Source: Candidatus Gastranaerophilales bacterium
GTDB taxonomy: Bacteria; Cyanobacteriota; Vampirovibrionia; Gastranaerophilales; Gastranaerophilaceae
Direction: 5' to 3'
Assembly (NCBI GenBank): GCA_910588555.1
Contig: CAJUPC010000015.1
Span: 1 to 50,439, forward strand
Length of the DNA stretch: 50,439 bases
Numbering within the stretch: position 1 is the first letter of the stretch; every line of letters begins with the position of its first letter. Below are positions 32,077-39,862 of the stretch, piece by piece. A program made the translations under genes and the position numbers. A model generated the notes under the pieces. The model was not told the DNA's origin, did not search any database, and saw only the letters and a list, made by a program, of their open reading frames with translations.

Positions 32077-32640
32077 ATGAAAAGAATTATTTTAACATTT
32101 TTGGCACTTTTATGTTCTCAGATAATAGCTTTATCTGAGGAAATTCATTTTGATAATAATGTATACACATTAAAGTACAGTGCAATAGCCCCGCAGACAA
32201 AAGGTTATGGCAATGAGTATTTTTTGAAATCAGAAAATGTTTCAAACTGGAACAAAATGATTGGTGTGTATTATTATCCTGAAGAAAATAATCCAATAAA
32301 ATACGCTCAGGATTTTGATAAAACTATTGAAAATACAGAAAATAGCATGCTTTTAAAGTATATTGAAAATAAGAAATGTGATAAGGCTGCATTAAGTTTT
32401 CTTGTTAACGGATGTGAAAATGCTAAGAAATATTTCGAATATGATATATATAAATTCGAAAAAAATCCTAATAAGGGCATGACCGTCTTAAAGTACGCTG
32501 TGAAGCATTACTTCACTAATGACGATGAGATAAATTCAATTGCCGAAAAAATTAAAGAAAACAATGATAAATACCTCGAAACTATAATAACATCGCCTAT
32601 TCCGAGCATTATTGAAAAAGATATTAGCCGTATGGACTAA
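32077..32640 (+). CDS. Secreted protein of unknown function
   Basis: 187 residues. A signal peptide is clear (MKRIILTFLALLCSQIIALS), followed by a hydrophilic domain with KYSAIAPQTKGYGNEYFLKS, WNKMIGVYYYPEENNP and a C-terminal helical part. No family is recognised. It lies between the outer-membrane factor and the radical SAM gene and has its own leaderless-type promoter. Confidence 0.75.
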   Translation: MKRIILTFLALLCSQIIALSEEIHFDNNVYTLKYSAIAPQTKGYGNEYFLKSENVSNWNKMIGVYYYPEENNPIKYAQDFDKTIENTENSMLLKYIENKKCDKAALSFLVNGCENAKKYFEYDIYKFEKNPNKGMTVLKYAVKHYFTNDDEINSIAEKIKENNDKYLETIITSPIPSIIEKDISRMD

Positions 32641-32654
32641 AATTTTCAAGACTG

Positions 32655-32683
32655 TTGACACACACTGTTTATGACTCTAATAT
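32655..32683 (+). promoter_or_regulatory. Promoter of the radical SAM gene, leaderless layout
   Basis: TTGACA (32655-32660), 17-bp spacer, TAATAT (32678-32683), then 6 nt and the ATG at 32690. The transcript would begin at the start codon. Confidence 0.65.
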
Positions 32684-32689
32684 GCTAAT

Positions 32690-33493
32690 ATGGTAGTCGA
32701 AGATTTAACGCGTGTGAAAGATTATTTAAATAAGACAAAATTGGCGCATTTGGATTATGTCATAAACCCTTATGTAGGTTGTCCCAACAAATGTTTGTAC
32801 TGCTATGCTTCTTATATGTGCAGTTTTAGCAAACATTCAGAAGAATGGGGAGAATTTATAGATGTTAAACGTACTGCCAAAAAACTAAACACATTCAAAA
32901 TTAAAAATAAAAAGGTGATGATAAGTACTGTCACAGATCCTTATAATTCTTATGAGTTAAAGTACGGTATAACAAGAATGCTCATGGAGCAATTAGTTAA
33001 ATCGGAAGCATATATAAGTGTTGTAACAAAGTCAAAGCTTGTATTACGCGATATTGATATCTTCAAACAAATGAAACATGTTGAAGTGGCTCTTTCAATA
33101 TGTACGCTTGATGAGGATTGAAAACTAAAGCTTGAACCTAATTCTTCATCAATAGCTGAACGTATTGAAACTTTAAAAGAATTAAAGCGCAACGGAATAA
33201 GAACGGTTGTTTTCATTGCTCCTATTATACCGATGATAACTGATTTCAAGTTGATTATAGAAAAAACAAAAGATTTTGTTGATGAATACTGGTTTGATAA
33301 GTTGAATTTGAGGACGAATTTTAAAACAAAAATGTTTAAATTTATAGATGAAGAATATCCTATCTATAAATATTTGTATGAAGAGATATATAATAATAAG
33401 AATTGTTATTATTTTGAAGAAACATTTAAAGAAATTATTGATTATTGCGAATTACATGATATAGTATATAAAAGTTTCTATGCCGGCACATAA
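32690..33493 (+). pseudogene. Radical SAM protein (SPL-like family) interrupted by an in-frame TGA
   Basis: Reads as one 267-residue family member with a single TGA at 33119-33121. The N-terminal part carries the 4Fe-4S site YVGCPNKCLYCYASY (CxxxCxxC) and STVTDPYNSYELKYGITR; the part after the TGA continues in the same frame with KLKLEPNSSSIAERIETLKEL and ends FYAGT. The alignment logic LDED-x-KLKLEP suggests TGG (Trp) became TGA. This points to a recent nonsense mutation or a readthrough/recoded codon. No Cys is expected at this place, so selenocysteine is unlikely. The family resembles spore-photoproduct-lyase-like radical SAM proteins; the reaction is unknown. Confidence 0.75.
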
Positions 33494-33548
33494 ATTGCTT
33501 CTTGACTAAATAAAAAAAATCTACATGCCGGCTTTTCCTTTTTATAAC

Positions 33549-33576
33549 TTGAAAAATTTACAAAATAGGTTATAAT
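33549..33576 (+). promoter_or_regulatory. Promoter of the pilin/YadA/S74 fusion gene
   Basis: TTGAAA (33549-33554), 16-bp spacer, TATAAT (33571-33576). An AAGGAG ribosome site follows, 7 nt before the ATG at 33598. A well-made expression signal for a gene that is out of frame as read. Confidence 0.75.
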
Positions 33577-33597
33577 GATAAAAAAAGGAGTTGAAGT

Positions 33598-35324
33598 ATG
33601 ACACAATTAAGATATAAAAATAGCTTCGGGGGGGGGGGGGCAATCGCAGCTCCTTAAGAAGGTTTTCGGGTTTTACCTTAGCAGAAATGATGGTTGTGCT
33701 TTTAATCATGACCATAATTCTAGCTGCCATGGCTCCTGTAATTACAACCAGAATGTCTGCGAATAAAGCCGCAGGTGGAAATTCATCGGGTTCTACAATA
33801 TGGAAATATGTAGAAGACTCCGGCGAAACAGATATTTACTACGGCACAACAAATAATCAGCGTGCTATGATAGGTCAAAACAAAGCCGAAACTGCAGAAA
33901 ATGCTCGACTCATTTTGAACACCTCCGACGATATTCCTAATCATTTGATATTCAGGAAAGGTGAAAATACTCTTGGATTATTAACATTCGATACAAATAA
34001 TAATATAATTTTGGGAACAGATAATGCTATAGATAAAGTAGCTTCAAGTATTGTAATAGGAAAAGATGCAAATATATCCTCAAATTGTATAAAAAATCAC
34101 AGTAATTTTATTGCAATAGGAACAAATGCAACAGCTAAAAAGTCTAACTATTGTACTAATGGTCTGGAAGCTTCAGGTGATATCGCAATAGGTACTAATG
34201 CTCATGCCGAAACAAACACCAGTTATGGAACGCAAACTTTATCAGGAAATGTTGCAATTGGAACTAATGCTCAAGCTTATGACACAAATACAATTGCCAT
34301 AGGAACAGGAGCAATTGTTAATTCGAATTATGACTCTAGCCATTCGCTTGCTATTGGAGAAAATGCCAAAGCGGAACGCTATAAGCAAGTTGTAATTGGG
34401 TATAAAGCAAATGCTACAAATAATAGTGGTATAGCTATAGGTTCTGAAGCTAAAACATCATCTGGTAACTCTGGTCCAGCATATACATCAATGGCCATAG
34501 GCCCTGAAGCTGAAGCAGCCGAAAGGAACGCAATAGCTATTGGAAATCAAGCTAAAGCTACAGGGGGTTATTCTGTTGCAATAGGATTTATGGATCCACA
34601 AGGGCTTGAAGTCACTGGTTATCGTGCAATAGGAATACTTGGTCGAGCTAGTGGGAGTGGGGCTATAGGAATAGGTGGAACGGCAACTAAAGAGTATGGT
34701 ATTGCAATTAGTGGTGCTAGTTACGGAGAATATGGGATAGCTATAGGATACAATGCTATTGCCGGAAATAAGTCTATCGCAATTGGCCGGTATGCTTGTT
34801 GGAATAGAGGTGGTGGAGAAAATGTCGTATGTATAGGTGATGAAGCTGGTAAAAGTGACTTTTCGACTTCAAAATCAAATTTATTTTATTTAGGGAATTC
34901 TGCCCATCAAATAATTATTTCGGGTGATGTTTCTATAGCAAAAACCTTGGCTGTTGCCGGTATAAGTGTTCCGTCTGATAAAAAACTCAAAAACATCGGC
35001 AAAGAATACACATCAAGCTTGGATAAAATTAAACAGCTTAAACCGTTTAACTTCACCTACAAAAACGATAAAAATAAAACACCTCGCGTCGGCGTCATCG
35101 CACAGGATTTGCAAAAGGTTTTTCCAAACGCTGTATCAAAAGGCAAAGACGGCTTCTTGACAATTCGCATGGAAGATATGTTTTATGCAGTAATTAATGC
35201 AATCAAAGAGTTAGACGCAAAAATAACTCAAATGATGAAACAAGAGTCAGAAAAAGATAAGAAAATCAAAGACCTTGAAAAAAGAATTGAGTTTCTAGAA
35301 CAGAAACTCATGCAATCTCCTTAA
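33598..35324 (+). CDS. Prepilin signal + YadA-like head + Peptidase S74 chaperone fusion, out of frame at a G13 tract
   Basis: From the ATG at 33598 the G13 tract leads to a stop after 19 residues; with 14 (or 11) G the product is about 575 residues. Order: leader, RRFSG^FTLAEMMVVLLIMTIILAA (type IV prepilin cleavage site and helix); a region like major-pilin linkers (KYVEDSGETDIYYG); about 270 residues of YadA-type head repeats (xxIAIGxxAxA, for example NVAIGTNAQA, NAIAIGNQAKA, GIAIGYNAIA); then an S74 intramolecular chaperone, PSDKKLKNIGKEY...RVGVIAQDLQKVFP, and a C-terminal coiled coil. The Ser-Lys pair for self-cleavage is present (Ser codon 34974, Lys codon 34989, spacing +5). It predicts a trimeric adhesive beta-roll on a pilin-type anchor, matured by autocleavage. 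I know of no standard family with this combination. Confidence 0.8.
33628..33640. repeat. G13 homopolymer at the start of the fusion adhesin gene
   Basis: Thirteen G on the coding strand, 30 bp after the ATG start base. Followed by CAATCGCAGCTCC, which is the complement-oriented version of the motif flanking the tracts at 15748 and 21956. Here 13 is OFF; 11 or 14 would be ON. Confidence 0.9.
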
Positions 35325-35343
35325 CCGGAGATATTCATTCCTT

Positions 35344-35370
35344 GCCCGTCACTCAGGCGGGCTTTTTTTT
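35344..35370 (+). terminator. Terminator of the fusion adhesin gene
   Basis: GCCCG / CGGGC hairpin followed by eight T residues. It lies 20 bp after the stop codon. Confidence 0.85.
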
Positions 35371-35415
35371 ATCCTCTGTGTACAGATTGTTAAATTTTTA
35401 AAGTTTACAGTCTCG

Positions 35416-36315
35416 TTAATTAATTTTTTGTTTTAATTCGTATTTTACATTACTCAATGGACCGTTATTCGGAGTTCTGATGTTTCTGTAATAATTTCTA
35501 ATGAATGTATGCGGGTATTTGGGCAGCCAGCTGAGTTTTAATATAATTGATACACAGTCTGCTCCTTTAGAATACATTAATTCATCAATAGTTTCTTCAT
35601 GTGAAGGTGAAATAGATGAGAACATTTTTAAAAAGTAATCCGTAAATGTAACAGCAGAATATCCTGACGCCGCAACAGGGTCCGTAATAAATGCTGTTAC
35701 TTTGAAATCGTCGTTTTCTTTAATGTTTTTGACATCTTCGGGAAGAACAAATTCTCCGCTCGCGATTTGTTCGATTTCGTACCATTCTCCGTTGTATTGA
35801 ATACGCATTATATTCGGCTTTGGCATATAAATATCATCAAATTTGTTGTCAAGAATAATTCTGCCTGTTCTGTCTGCAATACCAAATTTATAATTTTTTT
35901 TGGTCAAAAACATTCCGCCAAAAAGCATGTTTACAGATGAGTATTCTGCAGGCAATAGATTTTCTCCGTGTTCGTTATAAACTGTAAAATCGTTTTCATT
36001 ACCGAACTTAACAAATTTACTTGTCATTCTGTCAGTGTGTCTGTATTTTATTGGAACCAGTATTTCGCCTGTATTAGAGATTAATCCGTATTTCCCCCTT
36101 TTCTGAGCAATCCAGGCAGAACTTCCGAGGCGTATTAATTTTTGGTATTCGGCAGGTGTGATTTTATTGCCGTTTTTATCCTCCAGACCAAAATATTTTT
36201 TTTCAGCAAATGGTTTTATGTCGTTGTTTGAAATCCCGCCTTGTATTGTGTCTGCGGCAAAGACTGTTGTGCTGAATAATAAACTGATTGTAAGTAATGT
36301 AAAAAATCTTTTCAT
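35416..36315 (-). CDS. Secreted WG-repeat protein
   Basis: 299 residues with a signal peptide (MKRFFTLLTISLLFSTTVFA). The body has WG-type beta repeats: KYFGLEDKNGNKITPAEYQKL, GKYGLISNTGEILVPIKY, NDFTVYNEHGENLLPAEY and YKFGIADRTGRIILDNKF. WG-repeat proteins are common surface or periplasmic proteins with unclear ligands. The C-terminal 120 residues are not recognised. It has a leaderless-type promoter, TGT-TATTAT plus 6 nt before the ATG (36316-36330), and is divergent from the AsmA-like gene. Confidence 0.75.
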   Translation of the reverse strand: MKRFFTLLTISLLFSTTVFAADTIQGGISNNDIKPFAEKKYFGLEDKNGNKITPAEYQKLIRLGSSAWIAQKRGKYGLISNTGEILVPIKYRHTDRMTSKFVKFGNENDFTVYNEHGENLLPAEYSSVNMLFGGMFLTKKNYKFGIADRTGRIILDNKFDDIYMPKPNIMRIQYNGEWYEIEQIASGEFVLPEDVKNIKENDDFKVTAFITDPVAASGYSAVTFTDYFLKMFSSISPSHEETIDELMYSKGADCVSIILKLSWLPKYPHTFIRNYYRNIRTPNNGPLSNVKYELKQKIN

Positions 36316-36321
36316 AACATT

Positions 36322-36330
36322 ATAATAACA
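36322..36330 (-). promoter_or_regulatory. Extended -10 of the WG-repeat gene, leaderless layout
   Basis: On the minus strand TGT-TATTAT, then 6 nt, then ATG. A perfect TATAAT also overlaps but would be only 3 nt from the ATG, so the TATTAT register is preferred. Confidence 0.5.
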
Positions 36331-36351
36331 TAAAATTTATAATAAATATTA

Positions 36352-36360
36352 TGATATAAT
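36352..36360 (+). promoter_or_regulatory. Extended -10 of the AsmA-like gene, leaderless layout
   Basis: TGA-TATAAT followed by exactly 6 nt and the ATG at 36367. No Shine-Dalgarno sequence fits between. Confidence 0.6.
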
Positions 36361-36366
36361 CATATT

Positions 36367-39153
36367 ATGATATCGAAGAAGTTAAAAGTTGGAATAGGGA
36401 TAGTTGCGGCAGCTGCTGTGCTGGCTGCAGCTCCGTTAGTTTGTTATTTAAAAGTTTTGCCGTGGGCAGTGTCAAATGATAGAGTTATTTCTTTTGTTGA
36501 AAAAACATTGCAGGAATGTCTGGATTTGAAGTTGGATATTAAAAATCCTGTTTTAAAAACATCTTTTTCACCTGATATTGAATTTAAAGTTGATGAACTC
36601 GCTCTTATTAATAAGGGTGAAAACCTTTTACAGGTTGATAATTTTGATACAGAAATTTCGTTTAAAGAAATTTTTGCCAAAAATATTGTTGTTAAAAGGC
36701 TTGGAACAGATTATATTTTTGCGGATATAAATAAATTAATGTCAATTGCTCAGCCTCCGGAAAAACAAGAACAGCAAGAGTTTGACTGGAATTTCGATTT
36801 TTATGACTCTGTTTTATATGTTAAAAAATCTTTGTTTTTATATAAACCTGCTCCGACAACTTATGTTTCTTTGAGTGCAAACGATATTAAAATAGATAAT
36901 ACTCAAAAAGATTTGAGATTTGTTCATTTTGATATTACCTCAGATATTAAAAAAGAAGGTAAAAATCTTCATTTTAATCTGGCTGACAGAAATTCTGTTT
37001 ATATTAAAGACAAAGCTTTGTGGATTGATAAATGTTATTTGACGTTTAATAAATCTAAGATATTTTTTAATTCGGTTTCTGACAAAAAAAATAATTTTAA
37101 TGTAGAAATTTTTTCAGATAAAATTGATATGGCTGATGTTTTGGCTCTTATTGAGTCAAATATAGTTGAAAACAATTTAAACGAACCGCTTTCATTTTTT
37201 AAAGATTTGAAAGGCGATTTTAATTTTAATATTAAATTGTCAAACAAGGATTTGAACGGCGTTGTAAATCTTAATAAGATTTCGGGTAAAATTGTTCCGA
37301 TAGCTGACATTCCTGTTTTACTTGAAAAAGGCAAAATCGTCATGACAAATGATGAGATTATGCTTGAAGATTTTGACGGATATTACAATAATCGCAAAGA
37401 AAACAAAATTGAGATGGAAGGTTCCGTTAAGGATTATTTGAAATCAATTGATACAAATGTTGTTGCGCGTGCTGTTGTTACAAATGATTTTGCAAAAAAT
37501 TATATGTCAAAAATGATTGGTATACCTGTTGAATTAACCGGCGGCCCAACAAGAACCAGACTTGATATTAAATCAATAAACAATAAAATTGATTTGTTGT
37601 GGCTTTTTGGGTTGAAAACAGGACAGGATATTTTGATTGACGGAGCATCTTTAACTCCCGCAAGTTATAAGCGCGGATTAAAAGCTGATATACATTTTGA
37701 GGACAATCTTTTTAATATAAAATCTATAGATTATTATATTATTCCTGATAATATGGATAAAGAAAAACGCAAAAAAATCCAGCCTGTTCTTAAACTTGCA
37801 GGTAACATTGATTGTTCAAAAGAAATTCCTGATATTAAAAATATGGGATTTGAAATTCCAAGACCATTGCCAAGTGAATTTTTAAATGTTTTTGCAGGGC
37901 AAAAATTATTTAAAGGCGGACAAATTGCAGGTAATATGGAATTTGTAAATACAGGCAAATACCCTGTTTTAAACGGCAAATTAACAATGGATAAGGTTCG
38001 TATACCGTCTCAAAGGATTTTCTTAAAACATGGTGAAATGGTGACAGAAAACGGGTTGTTAAAGCTTGCGGCAGACGGCAGATACAGACGTTCTGCTTAT
38101 GATTTTGACGGAAGTTTGATAAATGAACTTAAGTTTCCTGTAGTTGTTAAAAATGTTAATTTAACTGTTGATAATGTTGATGTAGAAAAATTTATTGCAT
38201 CTGCAAATAATCAAAGCTCACAGGCTATTACAAGTGACAAAATGGATCTTGCTCCTTCCGGAGAGGCAAAAGATGATGATGACGATACTCCGACTTTTGA
38301 TGTTGGGAATTTTATTGTAGAAGATTGTGTTTTGCATATTTTAAAAGGAAATTATAAAGATATATTATTTAAGGATGTAAAAGCAACTTTGACGCTTGAT
38401 AAAAACAGTATTCTAAATATGTATTCAAACAGGTTTGAAATTGCAGAGGGGCATTCTTCTGCAAAAATTAACTGCGATTTGAAGAAGCATAAATATAATG
38501 TCGCACTCGGTGTTAAAGATGTTGAGTCGGATTTATTCGCGACTACTCTTTTAGATTTGCCGAGAGAAATTACGGGCAAAGCCAGCGGACTTGTTGAACT
38601 TAATACCGATGATTCAATGAAATTAAATGGTTCAATAAAATTTTTAGTTCAAAACGGAACTATTCAAAAAGTCGGTTTGGTTGAATATGTATTGAAAGTT
38701 GCGGCTTTGTTCAGAAATCCTCTTGCTTCTATCAGTCCTTCAATATTTTCCGATTTGGTTAATGTTCCCGAAGGTAATTTTGATAGAATTTCAGGAGTTT
38801 TGGATTTGAAAGACAATGTAATCGAAAAAATGCAGATAAAATCTTCATCTCCTCAATTGAGTTCTTATATTGCAGGAAAATATAACCTTGAAAACAGTGA
38901 TGCAGCGTTGAGAATTTACACAAAATTCAGCGGTAAAAATAAAGGTTTTGCAGGAGCTTTGAGAAATATATCTTTGAACAGCCTTGCAAACAGAATGCCT
39001 ATGAGTAGTCGTAATGAAGCACATTATTACGAAGCTGAATTGTCGCAATTGCCTGAGCTGGAAGATGAGCGCAACTGTCAGATATTTATGACTAAAGTTG
39101 ACGGCGATGTTGAACATAACAACTTTATTTCTTCGTTGAAAAAACTTAAATAG
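36367..39153 (+). CDS. AsmA-like envelope protein
   Basis: 928 residues with one N-terminal membrane helix (VGIGIVAAAAVLAAAPLVCYL) and a very long periplasmic part. Features of the AsmA/TamB/YhdP group: LGTDYIFADINKL near the N-terminus, repeated beta-rich units, and a C-terminal AsmA-type segment (GTIQKVGLVEYVLKVAALFR, PEGNFDRISGVLDLKDNVIE, YIAGKYNLENSDAALRIYT). Members are bridges that carry phospholipids to the outer membrane. Its presence supports a diderm envelope. It converges on the SGNH gene with an 8-bp overlap. Confidence 0.75.
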   Translation: MISKKLKVGIGIVAAAAVLAAAPLVCYLKVLPWAVSNDRVISFVEKTLQECLDLKLDIKNPVLKTSFSPDIEFKVDELALINKGENLLQVDNFDTEISFKEIFAKNIVVKRLGTDYIFADINKLMSIAQPPEKQEQQEFDWNFDFYDSVLYVKKSLFLYKPAPTTYVSLSANDIKIDNTQKDLRFVHFDITSDIKKEGKNLHFNLADRNSVYIKDKALWIDKCYLTFNKSKIFFNSVSDKKNNFNVEIFSDKIDMADVLALIESNIVENNLNEPLSFFKDLKGDFNFNIKLSNKDLNGVVNLNKISGKIVPIADIPVLLEKGKIVMTNDEIMLEDFDGYYNNRKENKIEMEGSVKDYLKSIDTNVVARAVVTNDFAKNYMSKMIGIPVELTGGPTRTRLDIKSINNKIDLLWLFGLKTGQDILIDGASLTPASYKRGLKADIHFEDNLFNIKSIDYYIIPDNMDKEKRKKIQPVLKLAGNIDCSKEIPDIKNMGFEIPRPLPSEFLNVFAGQKLFKGGQIAGNMEFVNTGKYPVLNGKLTMDKVRIPSQRIFLKHGEMVTENGLLKLAADGRYRRSAYDFDGSLINELKFPVVVKNVNLTVDNVDVEKFIASANNQSSQAITSDKMDLAPSGEAKDDDDDTPTFDVGNFIVEDCVLHILKGNYKDILFKDVKATLTLDKNSILNMYSNRFEIAEGHSSAKINCDLKKHKYNVALGVKDVESDLFATTLLDLPREITGKASGLVELNTDDSMKLNGSIKFLVQNGTIQKVGLVEYVLKVAALFRNPLASISPSIFSDLVNVPEGNFDRISGVLDLKDNVIEKMQIKSSSPQLSSYIAGKYNLENSDAALRIYTKFSGKNKGFAGALRNISLNSLANRMPMSSRNEAHYYEAELSQLPELEDERNCQIFMTKVDGDVEHNNFISSLKKLK

Positions 39154-39748
39154 AAATGTTTTGGATAATTTTACTTAACTCGTCTGCAATTTTTTTGTGT
39201 TCAGTTTCTTCATAATGCAAACCGTCTATTTCGGAAACTTCTGCAATATTGTTTAAATCCAAATAAATACAGTTATTTTCTTGTGCAATTCTTTTGTAAA
39301 TTGGAGAAATTTTATAAGATTTTTCTATTGAAGTTCTGTCAAAAAGAATATTAAAATGACTGAAAAGTATATTTTCTTTTATAACAGAAGGGCTTATCAA
39401 AATGATTTTTGCATTCGGGTTGAGTGTTTTTGCAGCATTGATAAGTTCAGTTATTCCTTGTTCAAAAGTCTTTAAATCACAATTATATGAATACTGTAAG
39501 TCATTAATTCCTATTGCAAGAATTATTATTTCATATTGTTTAGTTAAATACTTTTGAAGTATACCAATTCCTGCTGTGCCGTTTAAATCTTTTGAAAATG
39601 CTGTTCTGTTGTTTCCGCCGGCTTCCGTGATTTCACAATCTTGGAGAATTGCTGATAAAATATTTGTCCAGCGTTTTTCAAATCTTTGACCGTTTTTGGG
39701 ATTATATCCGTATGTATTACTGTCACCAAAACATAAAATCTTTTTCAT
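39146..39748 (-). CDS. SGNH/GDSL-type hydrolase
   Basis: 200-residue esterase or acetylhydrolase fold. All four blocks are visible: block I CFGDSNTYGY with the nucleophilic Ser, block II Gly (EAGGNNRTAF), block III IGINDLQ with the oxyanion Asn, and block V DGLHYEETEH with catalytic Asp and His. No signal peptide, so probably cytoplasmic. The natural substrate cannot be told from sequence. Leaderless-type promoter upstream. Confidence 0.88.
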   Translation of the reverse strand: MKKILCFGDSNTYGYNPKNGQRFEKRWTNILSAILQDCEITEAGGNNRTAFSKDLNGTAGIGILQKYLTKQYEIIILAIGINDLQYSYNCDLKTFEQGITELINAAKTLNPNAKIILISPSVIKENILFSHFNILFDRTSIEKSYKISPIYKRIAQENNCIYLDLNNIAEVSEIDGLHYEETEHKKIADELSKIIQNISI

Positions 39749-39754
39749 ATTTTT

Positions 39755-39763
39755 ATTTTATCA
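39755..39763 (-). promoter_or_regulatory. Extended -10 of the SGNH gene, leaderless layout
   Basis: On the minus strand TGA-TAAAAT, then 6 nt, then the ATG at 39748. No Shine-Dalgarno sequence. Confidence 0.55.
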
Positions 39764-39805
39764 TAATTTATGTTAAATCGTATTAAAAAATTTTTAATCA
39801 TGGGC

Positions 39806-39836
39806 TTGACTGATAGTTACTATCAGGTTTTAAAAT
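39806..39836 (+). promoter_or_regulatory. MerR-type promoter/operator of the DXS-like gene
   Basis: TTGACT (39806-39811) and TAAAAT (39831-39836) are separated by 19 bp, longer than usual, and the spacer carries the inverted repeat CTGATAG-TTA-CTATCAG (39810-39826). A long spacer with a centred palindrome is the hallmark of promoters activated by MerR proteins through DNA distortion. A MerR-family gene follows the controlled gene. Confidence 0.75.
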
Positions 39837-39862
39837 AGTATTATACTAAGAAAGGAGAAAAA

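Noticed and set aside
33119..33121. Selenocysteine at the in-frame TGA of the radical SAM gene
   Set aside because: The position reads like a non-catalytic Trp between LDED and KLKLEP; no Cys is expected there and no convincing SECIS-type hairpin was seen.
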